From Lachnospiraceae bacterium (lineage in GTDB: Bacteria > Bacillota > Clostridia > Lachnospirales > Lachnospiraceae), in the NCBI GenBank assembly GCA_017961385.1, contig JAGCXJ010000049.1, forward strand, positions 1 through 7,190: a stretch of 7,190 bases of DNA, read 5' to 3'. A program made the position numbers and the translations under genes. The notes under the pieces are model-generated. The model did no database searches, was not told where the DNA came from, and saw nothing but the letters and a program-made list of their open reading frames with translations. Shown here piece after piece: positions 1-6,926 of the stretch (the first letter of the stretch is position 1; each line of letters opens with the position of its first letter).

Positions 1-2
1 AT

Positions 3-377
3 AGATATATAATAGATGACGCTTATAGTGTTTTTAAAGAAACAATTAAAAATAACAAAACAGAAATTTCAGACTTATTTTTTGTTAATTATCAAATTAG
101 AAAAACTTGTACTCAATGTGAAGTAATATCTTATTATTATGAACAAAGGCCAATTATTAATTTATATATTCAGCAACAAGTTAACAAATCTATAGTATTA
201 GAAGGAAAATTAAAGGATATATCTTTAAAGAATAATTTTAATTTTTTGTTAAATGATTATATTGACGTAGAGGAAGATTGTGAAATATGTAGAGATAAAT
301 TTCAATGTAAAATAAATAACTCTATTAAAGATTCCAATAGCCATGTGTTGGTTATAAATCTAAATAGAGGTAAGTAA
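3..377 (+). CDS. Fragment resembling a ubiquitin-specific protease (peptidase C19), 5' end outside window
   Basis: This frame is open from the window edge for 124 codons and ends at TAA 375-377; it has no in-frame ATG, so the start lies off the window. Seen in the sequence: a CTQC pair (residues 36-39) preceded by DLFFVNYQIRKT and followed by S-aromatic-E-x-R-P and a hydrophobic NLYI strand; then 53 residues later a CEIC pair (93-96) preceded by LLNDYIDVEED; then a K/I-rich stretch and HVLVINLNRGK. This order matches the zinc-ribbon 'fingers' and following strand of eukaryotic USP deubiquitinases (LF..C..C...S...P...L.L, then L..Y...E....C..C....K...I...P.vLvI.L.R). The N-terminal Cys box would be upstream; the C-terminal His box is absent because the frame stops. 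GC is about 21%, far below the neighbours at roughly 40%, and the strand is opposite to every other gene. That it codes is fairly certain; the family call is by motif layout only. It may be foreign or chimeric DNA. Confidence 0.55.
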   Translation, partial: RYIIDDAYSVFKETIKNNKTEISDLFFVNYQIRKTCTQCEVISYYYEQRPIINLYIQQQVNKSIVLEGKLKDISLKNNFNFLLNDYIDVEEDCEICRDKFQCKINNSIKDSNSHVLVINLNRGK

Positions 378-393
378 CATAGTTACTTACCTC
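367..393. repeat. 12-bp perfect inverted repeat (possible HU terminator stem) at the composition boundary
   Basis: GAGGTAAGTAAC at 367-378 is repeated in inverse as GTTACTTACCTC at 382-393 with a 3-base loop. It begins 16 bases beyond the HU stop codon on the minus strand, where an intrinsic terminator is expected. The run that follows on that strand (TATTTAGATTT) is a poor U-tract, so termination would be weak unless the original tail has been replaced. The left arm also encodes the last residues of the plus-strand USP-like fragment and contains its stop codon, so the AT-rich DNA joins the bacterial DNA in or next to this palindrome. Confidence 0.6.
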
Positions 394-408
394 CGCGATC
401 TCATCAAC

Positions 409-687
409 TTATTTCTTGTTAACTAAATCCTTTAAAGCCTTACCAGCCTTAAACTTAGGAGCCTTAGAAGCTTTGATCTTCATCTCCTTACCAGTCTGAG
501 GATTTCTTCCTGTTCTAGCTGCTCTTGTACTTGTCTCGAATGTACCAAAGCCAACCAACTGAACCTTTCCACCCTTCTTGAGTTCCTTAGAAACAGTATC
601 TGTGAATGCCTTCAATGCTGCTTCAGCGTCCTTCTTAGAAATGCCGGCCTGCTCAGCCATAGCTGCAACTAATTCTGTTTTGTTCAT
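409..687 (-). CDS. hup: DNA-binding protein HU
   Basis: This is a 92-residue histone-like protein of the HU/IHF family, which as a dimer bends and wraps double-stranded DNA without strong sequence preference and organises the nucleoid. The length is typical. The start MNKTELVAAMAEQAGISKKD, the conserved GFGTF at residues 46-50, and the DNA-contacting beta arm with the intercalating proline in GRNP (60-63) are all present, followed by the lysine-rich FKAGKALKD C-terminal helix. A GGAGG ribosome site (697-701) lies 9 bases before the ATG. The gene follows the PEGA lipoprotein gene in the same direction after 123 bases that contain a good promoter, so it is probably transcribed on its own and perhaps also by read-through. 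HU rather than IHF is inferred from the single homodimer-type sequence and the lineage. Confidence 0.97.
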   Translation of the reverse strand: MNKTELVAAMAEQAGISKKDAEAALKAFTDTVSKELKKGGKVQLVGFGTFETSTRAARTGRNPQTGKEMKIKASKAPKFKAGKALKDLVNKK

Positions 688-745
688 TCTAACTCTCCTC
701 CATTTTGAATATGAGATTATTTAGGCGCTTAAAACGTCTATAAAG

Positions 746-774
746 AGACTACTATTTTTTGGATGTTTTGTCAA
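746..774 (-). promoter_or_regulatory. Sigma-70-type promoter of the HU gene
   Basis: On the minus strand a perfect TTGACA (769-774) is followed after 17 bases by TAGTCT (746-751), a -10 matching TATAAT at three positions. Transcription would start near 740 and give a leader of about 50 bases containing the GGAGG site of HU. The perfect -35 with ideal spacing and the position in the only sizeable gap before HU support the call; the -10 is weak. Confidence 0.55.
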
Positions 775-810
775 TGAATTTAACGTAATTTCCTTGAATT
801 TTAGGCATTT

Positions 811-2166
811 TTATTCGATTTTTTCAAGCGTCGCAAACGAAAATGTTTCATTTCTTAAAACACCGTCCAAAGCTATGGTATAACTGCGTGTAACATAGCC
901 GTCTTTTCGCAGTGTTATTACATGTGTTCCCTCGCTTTTTGCAAAGCTTGCCGGGACTATTCCTATATAGCTTCCGTCGACATAGACCTCTGTCTGTTCA
1001 GGCGCTTCTATCGTTACCCGATAGTCGCTTGTATTGTTTACCACGGCCGCCTGTGTTACCACGCTCGTTACCACTGGAGAAGGTGAGGCATTCGGTGTAT
1101 CCTTTGCTGAATAATCCTTCTTTTTATCCAGTGCTATCTCAAGAGTCGCGCTTTCCTGTCCCACTTTTATATACTGAGTAAGAGATTCATATCCTTCTTT
1201 TCTGACTATCAGCTGATGAATTCCGTATTCAAGGCTTAACGGCTTTGATATATCCGCCTCTTTGCCGTCAACAAAAACTTCGGCATCTGAAGGATCGGTC
1301 ACAAGAATGAGCGTACCGTACATGGTGCTGTCAACTACGACCATATCGCTAACATCCAAGACTGTTTCCTTGTTGCTCTCTATAACTACATTCCTTACTC
1401 CTTCATACTCGCCGTTTTTCAGCTTTATATCATACTTTCCGACCGGTACGGCAAGCAGCATGTCATTATTTACGGTCTTTATGATCTTGCCTACTTCTAT
1501 CCATCCTCCCTCAAAGTAATCCTGTCCCTTGAGTCTCAGATAGCCATGCCCCTGCTCGATCGTAATGCTGTATATGTTTCTGTCGTTTCCGATAACTTTC
1601 AGTCTGTCACAGCTGTTGATATCCATGAGCTGGGCTTTACCCTGTCCGGCAAATATCAGAAGATCTTCCTTAAACCGGTATTCGGCTCCGTCGATGACCA
1701 TGCGTCCGTTTAATGCATCTATCTCGAAATCACTCACATCGTCATATACCCATATATCCGCTGACTTGGTCATGCTGTTTAGGAGTTTTTTGCTCTTTAA
1801 AAATGTCACATCAACAACATCACCTGCAGATATCTGATCAATGACTGTGAGCGAGCCGTATTTGTCATATATCTTGGATGTGCCGTCATAGGTGAGAGTA
1901 TAGTTTTTCCCGACCGTCCTGTTATAGAGCGTGCAGGTGTTTTTTTCCTTGTCAATCGATACAACGACAGCTTTAGAATCTGCACTGTCAAACGTCCCTG
2001 CCTTTGGCATGACAAATCCCTCTACCGATGTCTTATCGCTAATGGTCTCGACATTTTCAGGATCACTATCCGCACAAGCTGCGATAAACATGCAAAAGCC
2101 GACTATGGCAAGGGATGCGATAATGCTTCTTATATTAAGTTTTTTTAAAAGACTATAAAATCTCAT
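811..2166 (-). CDS. Lipoprotein with two C-terminal PEGA domains
   Basis: The product is a predicted membrane-anchored surface lipoprotein of 451 residues from ATG 2166; its molecular role is unknown. A basic N-terminus (KKLNIR) leads into a hydrophobic stretch and the lipobox IAAC, with the lipidated cysteine at residue 31. Residues about 40-280 are a beta-rich region I do not recognise. Two PEGA repeats follow, at about 284-346 (DPSDAEVFVDGKEAD ... EYGIHQLIVRKEGY) and 383-445 (APEQTEVYVDGSYIG ... EGTHVITLRKDGY), separated by a Ser/Thr/Pro/Ala/Val-rich linker (about 350-380). PEGA domains are small extracellular beta modules named for their P-E-G-A motif and often occur in surface and cell-envelope proteins. 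A TTG directly precedes the ATG; the ATG is preferred because GGAG then stands 7 bases before it. The start overlaps the end of cca by 14 bases, suggesting coupled translation. No terminator hairpin is visible after its TAA. Confidence 0.85.
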   Translation of the reverse strand: MRFYSLLKKLNIRSIIASLAIVGFCMFIAACADSDPENVETISDKTSVEGFVMPKAGTFDSADSKAVVVSIDKEKNTCTLYNRTVGKNYTLTYDGTSKIYDKYGSLTVIDQISAGDVVDVTFLKSKKLLNSMTKSADIWVYDDVSDFEIDALNGRMVIDGAEYRFKEDLLIFAGQGKAQLMDINSCDRLKVIGNDRNIYSITIEQGHGYLRLKGQDYFEGGWIEVGKIIKTVNNDMLLAVPVGKYDIKLKNGEYEGVRNVVIESNKETVLDVSDMVVVDSTMYGTLILVTDPSDAEVFVDGKEADISKPLSLEYGIHQLIVRKEGYESLTQYIKVGQESATLEIALDKKKDYSAKDTPNASPSPVVTSVVTQAAVVNNTSDYRVTIEAPEQTEVYVDGSYIGIVPASFAKSEGTHVITLRKDGYVTRSYTIALDGVLRNETFSFATLEKIE

Positions 2167-3484
2167 CAAGAAGCTCCGTCAGTTTCTCTTTTGTATTAAG
2201 CGTGGGATCATCCATGACCTTTTCAAGAAGCCTGTTTAAAATGCTCCCTATCTCAGGCCCCTGATCCACACCCCTGTCTATAAGATCTTTTCCATTGATC
2301 GCAAGATCCGATGTTTTAACGCAGTCGCCGTCTTTTATTATCTGCTCATACAATGCTTTGAGCTCATCTATCTCTGTCTGCTTTTCTTTCCTTTTATAAT
2401 CGCTCTGAGCTTCCATATCGGCCTGCTTAACTTTTATAAGATCAGCAAAGTCATCGCTTCCAAGCCTGTTCATCATCCTTCTGACATATTTAGGCTTAAG
2501 CTCGATCTTGACATCATGATAAGCCGCTAGCTTCTTTACTTTTGATATGGTCGCATTGTCAAACTTTAACCTGTGAGCTATATCTACAGCCATCTGAGCC
2601 GAAAGCTGAACATGACCGCGAAAATGATCTATCCCGTCTTCATCCGTAGTCCTGGTATCTTTCTTTCCAAGATCATGAAAAAGCATTGCATAGCGAAGAG
2701 CCCTATCGGGTTTAATCGCTTCAACAGACTTAATGATATGCTCACCTACACTGTAGCAGTGGTGAGGATTGTTCTGTTCCAGGTTCATCACCTCTGACAG
2801 CTCAGGCAGTATGATATCGCATATCCCTGTCTCATACATGATCCTTAAATGACCGGGATTTGGTGATACTATAAGCTTGGTCAGTTCGGTATTGATCCTC
2901 TCGGCGCTTATGTTTCTTAAATTCGGTGAAAGCTCTCTTATAGCACTGAGAGTCTTTTCCTCTATTACATATCCAAGCTGAGCACTGAATCTTACGGCTC
3001 TCATTATCCTGAGAGCATCTTCATTAAATCGCTCCCTTGGATCACCGACGCATCTGATGATGCCCGCGTTAAGATCGCCTATGCCGTCAAACTCATCGAT
3101 CAGACCTTCGCTGTCATTGTATGCCATAGCATTGATAGTAAAATCTCTGCGCTTAAGATCCTCTACAAGATCTGCGGTAAATTCCACTTTCTTTGGATGC
3201 CTGTTATCCTCATATTCACCGTCAATACGATAAGTAGTGACCTCATAGGTATCATTGCCTGCAAGAACCGTTACCGTCCCGTGCTGTATACCGGTATCGA
3301 CAGTCCTTTTGAACAGCTCCTTTATCTGAAGCGGCCTGGCATTTGTCGTGATGTCCCAGTCATCAGGCTGTCTGTTCAGCAGACTGTCTCTGACACATCC
3401 GCCGACAACATATCCTTCATACCCCGCATCCTTTAATGTAGCTAGTATCTGTTTTACATTATCCGGTAGATCTATTCTGTGCAT
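2153..3484 (-). CDS. cca: CCA-adding tRNA nucleotidyltransferase with HD domain
   Basis: This 443-residue enzyme adds or repairs the 3'-terminal CCA of tRNAs using CTP and ATP without a nucleic acid template. It belongs to the class II (poly(A) polymerase-like) nucleotidyltransferases. Seen in order: motif A GGCVRD (28-33) with the metal-binding DWD (42-44); RRDFTINAMAY (112-122); GDPRERFNEDALRIMRAVRF (147-166); AERINTEL (194-201); an HD phosphohydrolase-like domain with H270-D271 in LFHDLGKKD and a later YHD (322-324); and the C-terminal tail NGKDLIDRG..GPEIGSIL. Length and domain order suit the HD-containing bacterial type. The upstream ribosome site is only a purine-rich GAAAGAAG. It starts just after the ackA terminator and its last 14 bases overlap the start of the PEGA lipoprotein gene. 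An A-adding-only enzyme of the same family cannot be fully excluded, but the full motif set favours CCA addition. Confidence 0.93.
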   Translation of the reverse strand: MHRIDLPDNVKQILATLKDAGYEGYVVGGCVRDSLLNRQPDDWDITTNARPLQIKELFKRTVDTGIQHGTVTVLAGNDTYEVTTYRIDGEYEDNRHPKKVEFTADLVEDLKRRDFTINAMAYNDSEGLIDEFDGIGDLNAGIIRCVGDPRERFNEDALRIMRAVRFSAQLGYVIEEKTLSAIRELSPNLRNISAERINTELTKLIVSPNPGHLRIMYETGICDIILPELSEVMNLEQNNPHHCYSVGEHIIKSVEAIKPDRALRYAMLFHDLGKKDTRTTDEDGIDHFRGHVQLSAQMAVDIAHRLKFDNATISKVKKLAAYHDVKIELKPKYVRRMMNRLGSDDFADLIKVKQADMEAQSDYKRKEKQTEIDELKALYEQIIKDGDCVKTSDLAINGKDLIDRGVDQGPEIGSILNRLLEKVMDDPTLNTKEKLTELLDEIL

Positions 3485-3501
3485 TAGCTGTTTCTTCTTT
3501 C

Positions 3502-3530
3502 AAAAAGAGAGTCCCGACAGGAACTCTCTT
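3502..3530 (-). terminator. Rho-independent terminator of the proS-ackA unit
   Basis: On the minus strand AAGAGAGTTCC, loop TGTC and GGGACTCTCTT form an 11-bp stem with one G-U pair, running directly into a T5 tract (3502-3506). It lies 32 bases after the ackA stop and 17 bases before the cca start, so it marks the end of the ackA transcript; cca must use read-through or a promoter close by. Confidence 0.85.
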
Positions 3531-3562
3531 AATAGTCTGATTGAATTCTTATCCGTCTGTAT

Positions 3563-4759
3563 CTATTTTACTAGACGAACTGTTTCTCTTGCAATAGCAA
3601 GCTCCTCGTTGGTCGGTACGACCATGACTGCGACCTTGTCGGAAGGCTTTGACAAGATAACCTCTTCACCCCTTATCGCATTCTTTTCGGGATCTATGCT
3701 TGTTCCAAGCCATGTCACGTAATCACATATCGCTGCTCTCATCTGGCAGTTGTTCTCGCCGATGCCTGCTGTAAAGGCGATCACATCTACACCCTTCATA
3801 GCCATGGCGTAGGCTCCGATATACTTAGCTACCCTGTACGCATATGTATCAAGAGCATCGATCGCTTTCTGATCATTGCTCTCAGCAGCTTGTGCAAGAT
3901 CCCTGAAATCGCTCGAGATACCTCCTGAAAGGCCGAGTACGCCGGATTTCTTGTTGCAGACGTTTATCATATCATCGGCTGAGATATTTTCCTTGTCAGC
4001 AATAAAGCTTATGATCGCAGGATCGATATCACCAGATCGTGTTCCCATTATAAGTCCTTCAAGGGGTGTCAGACCCATTGAAGTATCTATTGACTTTCCA
4101 TGGTCTACAGCAGTTACAGATGCACCGTTTCCAAGGTGGCATACGATGATCTTAAGATCTTCTCTCTTTTTGTTTAACATCTGAGCCGCTCTATCAGAAA
4201 CGAAATCATGGCTTGTTCCATGGAAGCCGTATCTTCTTACTTTATACTTCTCATAATATTCATACGGCAGTCCGTATAAAAATGCCTTCTTGGGCATTGT
4301 CTGATGGAATGCAGTATCAAACACTGCTACCATAGGCACATTTGGCATGAGTTTTTTGCATGCATTTATGCCGATAAGGTTTGCTGGATTATGCAGAGGC
4401 GCCAGATCATTGCATTCCTCTATAGCCTTTATAACCTCGTCATTTATTACAACCGACGTATTGAATCTCTCGCCGCCGTGAACTATACGATGACCTACGG
4501 CATCGATCTCGTCAAGGGAGCCTACAACTCCGACAGAAGGATCTGTCAGCTTTTCTATAACGTACTTTACGGCAGATGTATGATCAGGCATATCTACCCT
4601 GGTCGTTACCTTGTCCTTTCCTGCCGGCTGATGAGTGATGGCGCTTCCCTCGATGCCTATGCGCTCGCACAGTCCCTTGGCTAAAACTTCTTCTGTATCC
4701 GAAGAGATGAGCTGATACTTAAGTGATGAACTTCCGCAGTTTATTACCAATACATTCAT
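3563..4759 (-). CDS. ackA: Acetate kinase
   Basis: Acetate kinase interconverts acetyl phosphate + ADP and acetate + ATP; in fermenting bacteria it makes ATP at the end of the acetate pathway in the cytoplasm. The 398 residues are the normal length and start with VINCGSSSLKY. The residues known to be catalytic in the Methanosarcina enzyme are all at or next to the same numbers: N7, S10, S12, K14, R91 (GHRIVHGG), D148 (VFDTAFH), H180 (YGFHGTSH), R241 (MGTRSGDIDP), and the Glu of PTNEE (E384 in Methanosarcina; here 385). The nucleotide site motif FTAGIGEN is at 329-336. A GAAGG ribosome site sits 7 bases before the ATG. It follows proS after only 23 bases with no terminator or promoter between, so they are probably cotranscribed. 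The usual partner, phosphotransacetylase (pta), is not in the window. Confidence 0.98.
   Translation of the reverse strand: MNVLVINCGSSSLKYQLISSDTEEVLAKGLCERIGIEGSAITHQPAGKDKVTTRVDMPDHTSAVKYVIEKLTDPSVGVVGSLDEIDAVGHRIVHGGERFNTSVVINDEVIKAIEECNDLAPLHNPANLIGINACKKLMPNVPMVAVFDTAFHQTMPKKAFLYGLPYEYYEKYKVRRYGFHGTSHDFVSDRAAQMLNKKREDLKIIVCHLGNGASVTAVDHGKSIDTSMGLTPLEGLIMGTRSGDIDPAIISFIADKENISADDMINVCNKKSGVLGLSGGISSDFRDLAQAAESNDQKAIDALDTYAYRVAKYIGAYAMAMKGVDVIAFTAGIGENNCQMRAAICDYVTWLGTSIDPEKNAIRGEEVILSKPSDKVAVMVVPTNEELAIARETVRLVK
3565..3594 (-). promoter_or_regulatory. Candidate promoter for cca inside the ackA 3' end
   Basis: On the minus strand TTGCAA (3589-3594) and TAAAAT (3565-3570) are 18 bases apart, with four and five matches to the consensus. 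They lie in the last codons of ackA. Transcription from here would pass through the terminator hairpin before reaching cca, so cca would have an attenuator-like leader. No other promoter was found between ackA and cca. This is a weak, position-based call. Confidence 0.25.
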
Positions 4760-4782
4760 TATGATACCTTCTTTCCCATATC

Positions 4783-6219
4783 CTAATAAGCTCTGCCCCA
4801 GTATACCATCTTCTTGGCGGGCTTATTGCAGTAAACACATTTATCTGAAAGACACTTCTGCTCGAAAGGCATGCATCTGCTGGTAACGGCCATATCTTCC
4901 TTGATCTTTTCTTCACACTCAGTCTCGCCGCACCACATAGCCTTTACAAATCCTGATCTTTCAGCAAATATCTTTTCGAATTCTTCCTTAGTGGTAGCTT
5001 CATATGTATGCTCCTCAAGATGCTTTTTTGCCCTGTCATACATATCCTGCTGGATCTGAACAAGAAGCTTTGCGATCGTATCTGAAAGTTCATCAAGGGC
5101 TACCTCGATCTTTTCACCATTGTCTCTTCTGCAGATCAGGCACTTTCCGTTCTCTATATCTCTCGGACCTATCTCAACTCTTACAGGGATACCGCGCATC
5201 TCCTGCTCGCTGAACTTGAATCCCGGTGACTTGTCACTGTCGTCTACCTTTGTCCTGAATCCTGATCTTATAAGAGTCTCTTTTAATTCATAAGCCTTGT
5301 CAAGTACGCCTTCCTTCTTCTGCTGGATCGGAATGACCATGACCTGAGTGGGTGCGATAGCAGGTGGAAGTACAAGCCCTGAATCATCGCCATGGACCAT
5401 GATGATGGCACCGAAGATACGTGTAGACAAACCCCAAGATGTCTGATGCACATACTGCAGCTTGTTCTCTTTATCTGTCTACTGTATACCGAATGCTTCG
5501 GCAAAACCCGTTCCGAAGTTATGGCTTGTTCCTGACTGAAGAGCTTTTCCGTCATGCATGAGTGCCTCTATCGTATATGTAGCGACCGCACCTGCAAACT
5601 TCTCCTTTTCGGTCTTGCGTCCCTTTACAACAGGTATTGAAAGAACCTCCTTGCAGAAATCGGCATATACATCGAGCATCTGTTCCGTACGTTCAACGGC
5701 CTCTTCTTCAGTAGCATGTGCGGTATGGCCTTCCTGCCACAAAAACTCTCTGGAACGCAGGAAAGGTCTTGTCTCCTTCTCCCAGCGAACTACAGAGCAC
5801 CACTGATTGTATACCTTCGGAAGATCTCTGTATGACTGTATGTCACCTTTATAGAAATCGCAGAAAAGAGTCTCCGATGTAGGTCTAACACACATCCTCT
5901 CCTGGAGCGGATTAAGTCCGCCGTGCGTCACCCATGCTACCTCGGGTGCAAATCCCTCTACATGATCCTTTTCCTTCTGAAGAAGACTCTCCGGAATGAA
6001 CATGGGCATATATACGTTTTCTACACCGGTTTCCTTGAATCTTCTGTCAAGTTCTCTCTGGATGTTTTCCCAGATGGCATAACCGGCAGGCTTGATGACC
6101 ATGCATCCCTTTACATTCGAATAATCAATGAGTTCCGCCTTCTTTACCACATCCGTATACCACTGGGCAAAATCCTCATTCATCGATGTTATCGCTTCTA
6201 CTAATTTCTTTTCTGCCAT
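4783..6219 (-). pseudogene. proS: Prolyl-tRNA synthetase (type 3, short form) interrupted by an in-frame TAG
   Basis: Prolyl-tRNA synthetase charges tRNA-Pro with proline. The frame has 478 codons, the usual length for the archaeal/eukaryote-like bacterial form without an editing insert, but TAG at codon 247 (5479-5481) splits it into parts of 246 and 231 codons in the same frame. Before it: motif 1 (about 46-79), RPTSETL (112-118), and motif 2 in RPFLRSREFLWQEGHTAH (151-168). After it: motif 3 with TSWGLSTR (260-267), the anticodon-binding domain (about 285-380), and the C-terminal zinc-type domain with Cys pairs 430/435 and 461/464 ending in the characteristic Tyr. Residue 287 is Ala in LPPAIAP where, from memory, most relatives have Arg. 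The ribosome site AAGGAGG is 5 bases before the ATG. The second half starts with no ATG and no ribosome site, so separate translation is unlikely. Both halves are otherwise well conserved, which argues for a sequencing error, a very recent mutation or suppression rather than old decay. Confidence 0.9.
5479..5481 (-). other. In-frame amber codon in proS
   Basis: The minus strand reads GGT ATA CAG TAG ACA GAT AAA, that is GIQ-stop-TDK. In relatives this place usually reads Q-Y-T-D, so one base change from TAC or TAT would explain it. The genes ackA, cca and proS itself end in TAG, so TAG works as a normal stop in this genome. Confidence 0.9.
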
Positions 6220-6277
6220 ATCGGCCTCCTTATATAAACCTCAAAGGTGTCTTTTCTGTAAATTGCGCTCAGGAGAT

Positions 6278-6306
6278 ATTATAGCAATACTGAAAAAAAC
6301 CTGCAA
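6278..6306 (-). promoter_or_regulatory. Extended -10 promoter of proS-ackA
   Basis: On the minus strand a perfect TATAAT (6278-6283) is preceded by TGC, giving an extended -10. A half-match -35 TTGCAG (6301-6306) is 17 bases further up. The start point would be near 6271, giving a leader of about 52 bases that carries the AAGGAGG site of proS. The leader is too short for a T-box. Confidence 0.7.
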
Positions 6307-6312
6307 GTAAAC

Positions 6313-6347
6313 AAAAACGGGACTCAGAGCAATTGCTCAAAGTCCCG
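6313..6347 (-). terminator. Rho-independent terminator of the small lipoprotein gene
   Basis: On the minus strand CGGGACT pairs with AGTCCCG; inside are a G-U pair, a T-T mismatch and a GAGC/GCTC stem with an AATT loop, and a T5 tract follows (6313-6317). It begins 22 bases after the stop codon at 6369 and separates this gene from the proS promoter. Confidence 0.85.
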
Positions 6348-6368
6348 CATCCTTTATAAGCTGTTTTC

Positions 6369-6875
6369 TTAGAACTCGCTGATCTTCTCAAATACAGAGT
6401 CAAGATTTGCAGTAAACATTGAAGCCGTATCGTTGAGTCCGTTGAATGTTATAGTATAGGCTTCCTCACCCATTTCCTCTGTAACGGATACCTTGTAAGT
6501 AAGTGCCTCCCATGTTGAAACATCTAAAAGAGTGTATGTTCCGTCACCGTTGTCTGTAACATCACCGATCAGCATGATAGCATGAGGATCTGCCTGTGCA
6601 CTGTTTTCCCTCATGCAGAGTATCGCTCTTGTCTCGTCCTCATTCACAACATAATATACCAGTTTATCTGTATCAGTCGTTCCTGCATATGCCTTTGTAA
6701 GAGTCTTTGCTATCTCGTCATACTTGTCATTTCCTGAAAAAGCAGAAGAGTCAGCATACGTCTTTACATCCTCAACAGCATTATCGGCAGCTGTATCAGC
6801 AGCTTCTCCGCACCCTGTGAGCATAGCCATAGTCATAACGCCTGCAACCAATGTCATAATAATCTTCTTCATCAT
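6369..6875 (-). CDS. Small lipoprotein of unknown function
   Basis: I do not recognise this gene. Three ATG codons in a row (6878, 6875, 6872) follow AAGGAG; the second, 6 bases behind it, is used here and gives 168 residues, but 6872 (MKKII...) fits as well and the frame is open upstream to 6938. The N-terminus is a lipoprotein signal: KK, a hydrophobic stretch IIMTLVAGVMTMAM, and the lipobox LTGC with the lipidated Cys at residue 22. An Ala/Asp-rich spacer (GEAADTAADNAVED) leads to a mature domain of about 120 residues. This contains helix-forming YDEIAKTLTKAYAG and alternating beta-like segments (YYVVNEDETRAILCMREN, IMLIGDVTDNGDGTYTLLDV, YTITFNG). It is acidic and expected on the outer face of the membrane. 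It is a single-gene unit with its own terminator. Confidence 0.8.
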   Translation of the reverse strand: MMKKIIMTLVAGVMTMAMLTGCGEAADTAADNAVEDVKTYADSSAFSGNDKYDEIAKTLTKAYAGTTDTDKLVYYVVNEDETRAILCMRENSAQADPHAIMLIGDVTDNGDGTYTLLDVSTWEALTYKVSVTEEMGEEAYTITFNGLNDTASMFTANLDSVFEKISEF

Positions 6876-6926
6876 CATTCTCTCCTTCATGATCTTTTTT
6901 CTACTCGTTTTCTCTTTACAAGCCGT

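Noticed and set aside
688..810. Terminator between the PEGA lipoprotein gene and HU
   Set aside because: No stem followed by a T-run was found; only T/A-rich sequence and the HU promoter are present.
912..1837. Plus-strand open frames opposite the PEGA lipoprotein
   Set aside because: They have no ribosome sites and no recognisable protein features, and they lie opposite a convincing coding frame; they are shadows.
3348..3722. Plus-strand 124-codon frame across the ackA-cca junction
   Set aside because: It runs through the terminator and opposite the ends of two well-identified genes, with no motif of its own.
4783..5481. Genome-wide reassignment of TAG to an amino acid
   Set aside because: ackA, cca and proS itself end in TAG at the expected family length, so TAG acts as a stop here.
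4783..6219. Two separate genes for the halves of prolyl-tRNA synthetase
   Set aside because: The halves are in one frame, the gap of nine codons after the TAG reads as normal family sequence (TDKENKLQY), and the second half has only a GTG with no ribosome site.
6220..6312. T-box or other riboswitch upstream of proS
   Set aside because: The leader from the TATAAT promoter to the start is only about 52 bases, too short for a T-box, and no specifier loop, T-box sequence or antiterminator is visible.
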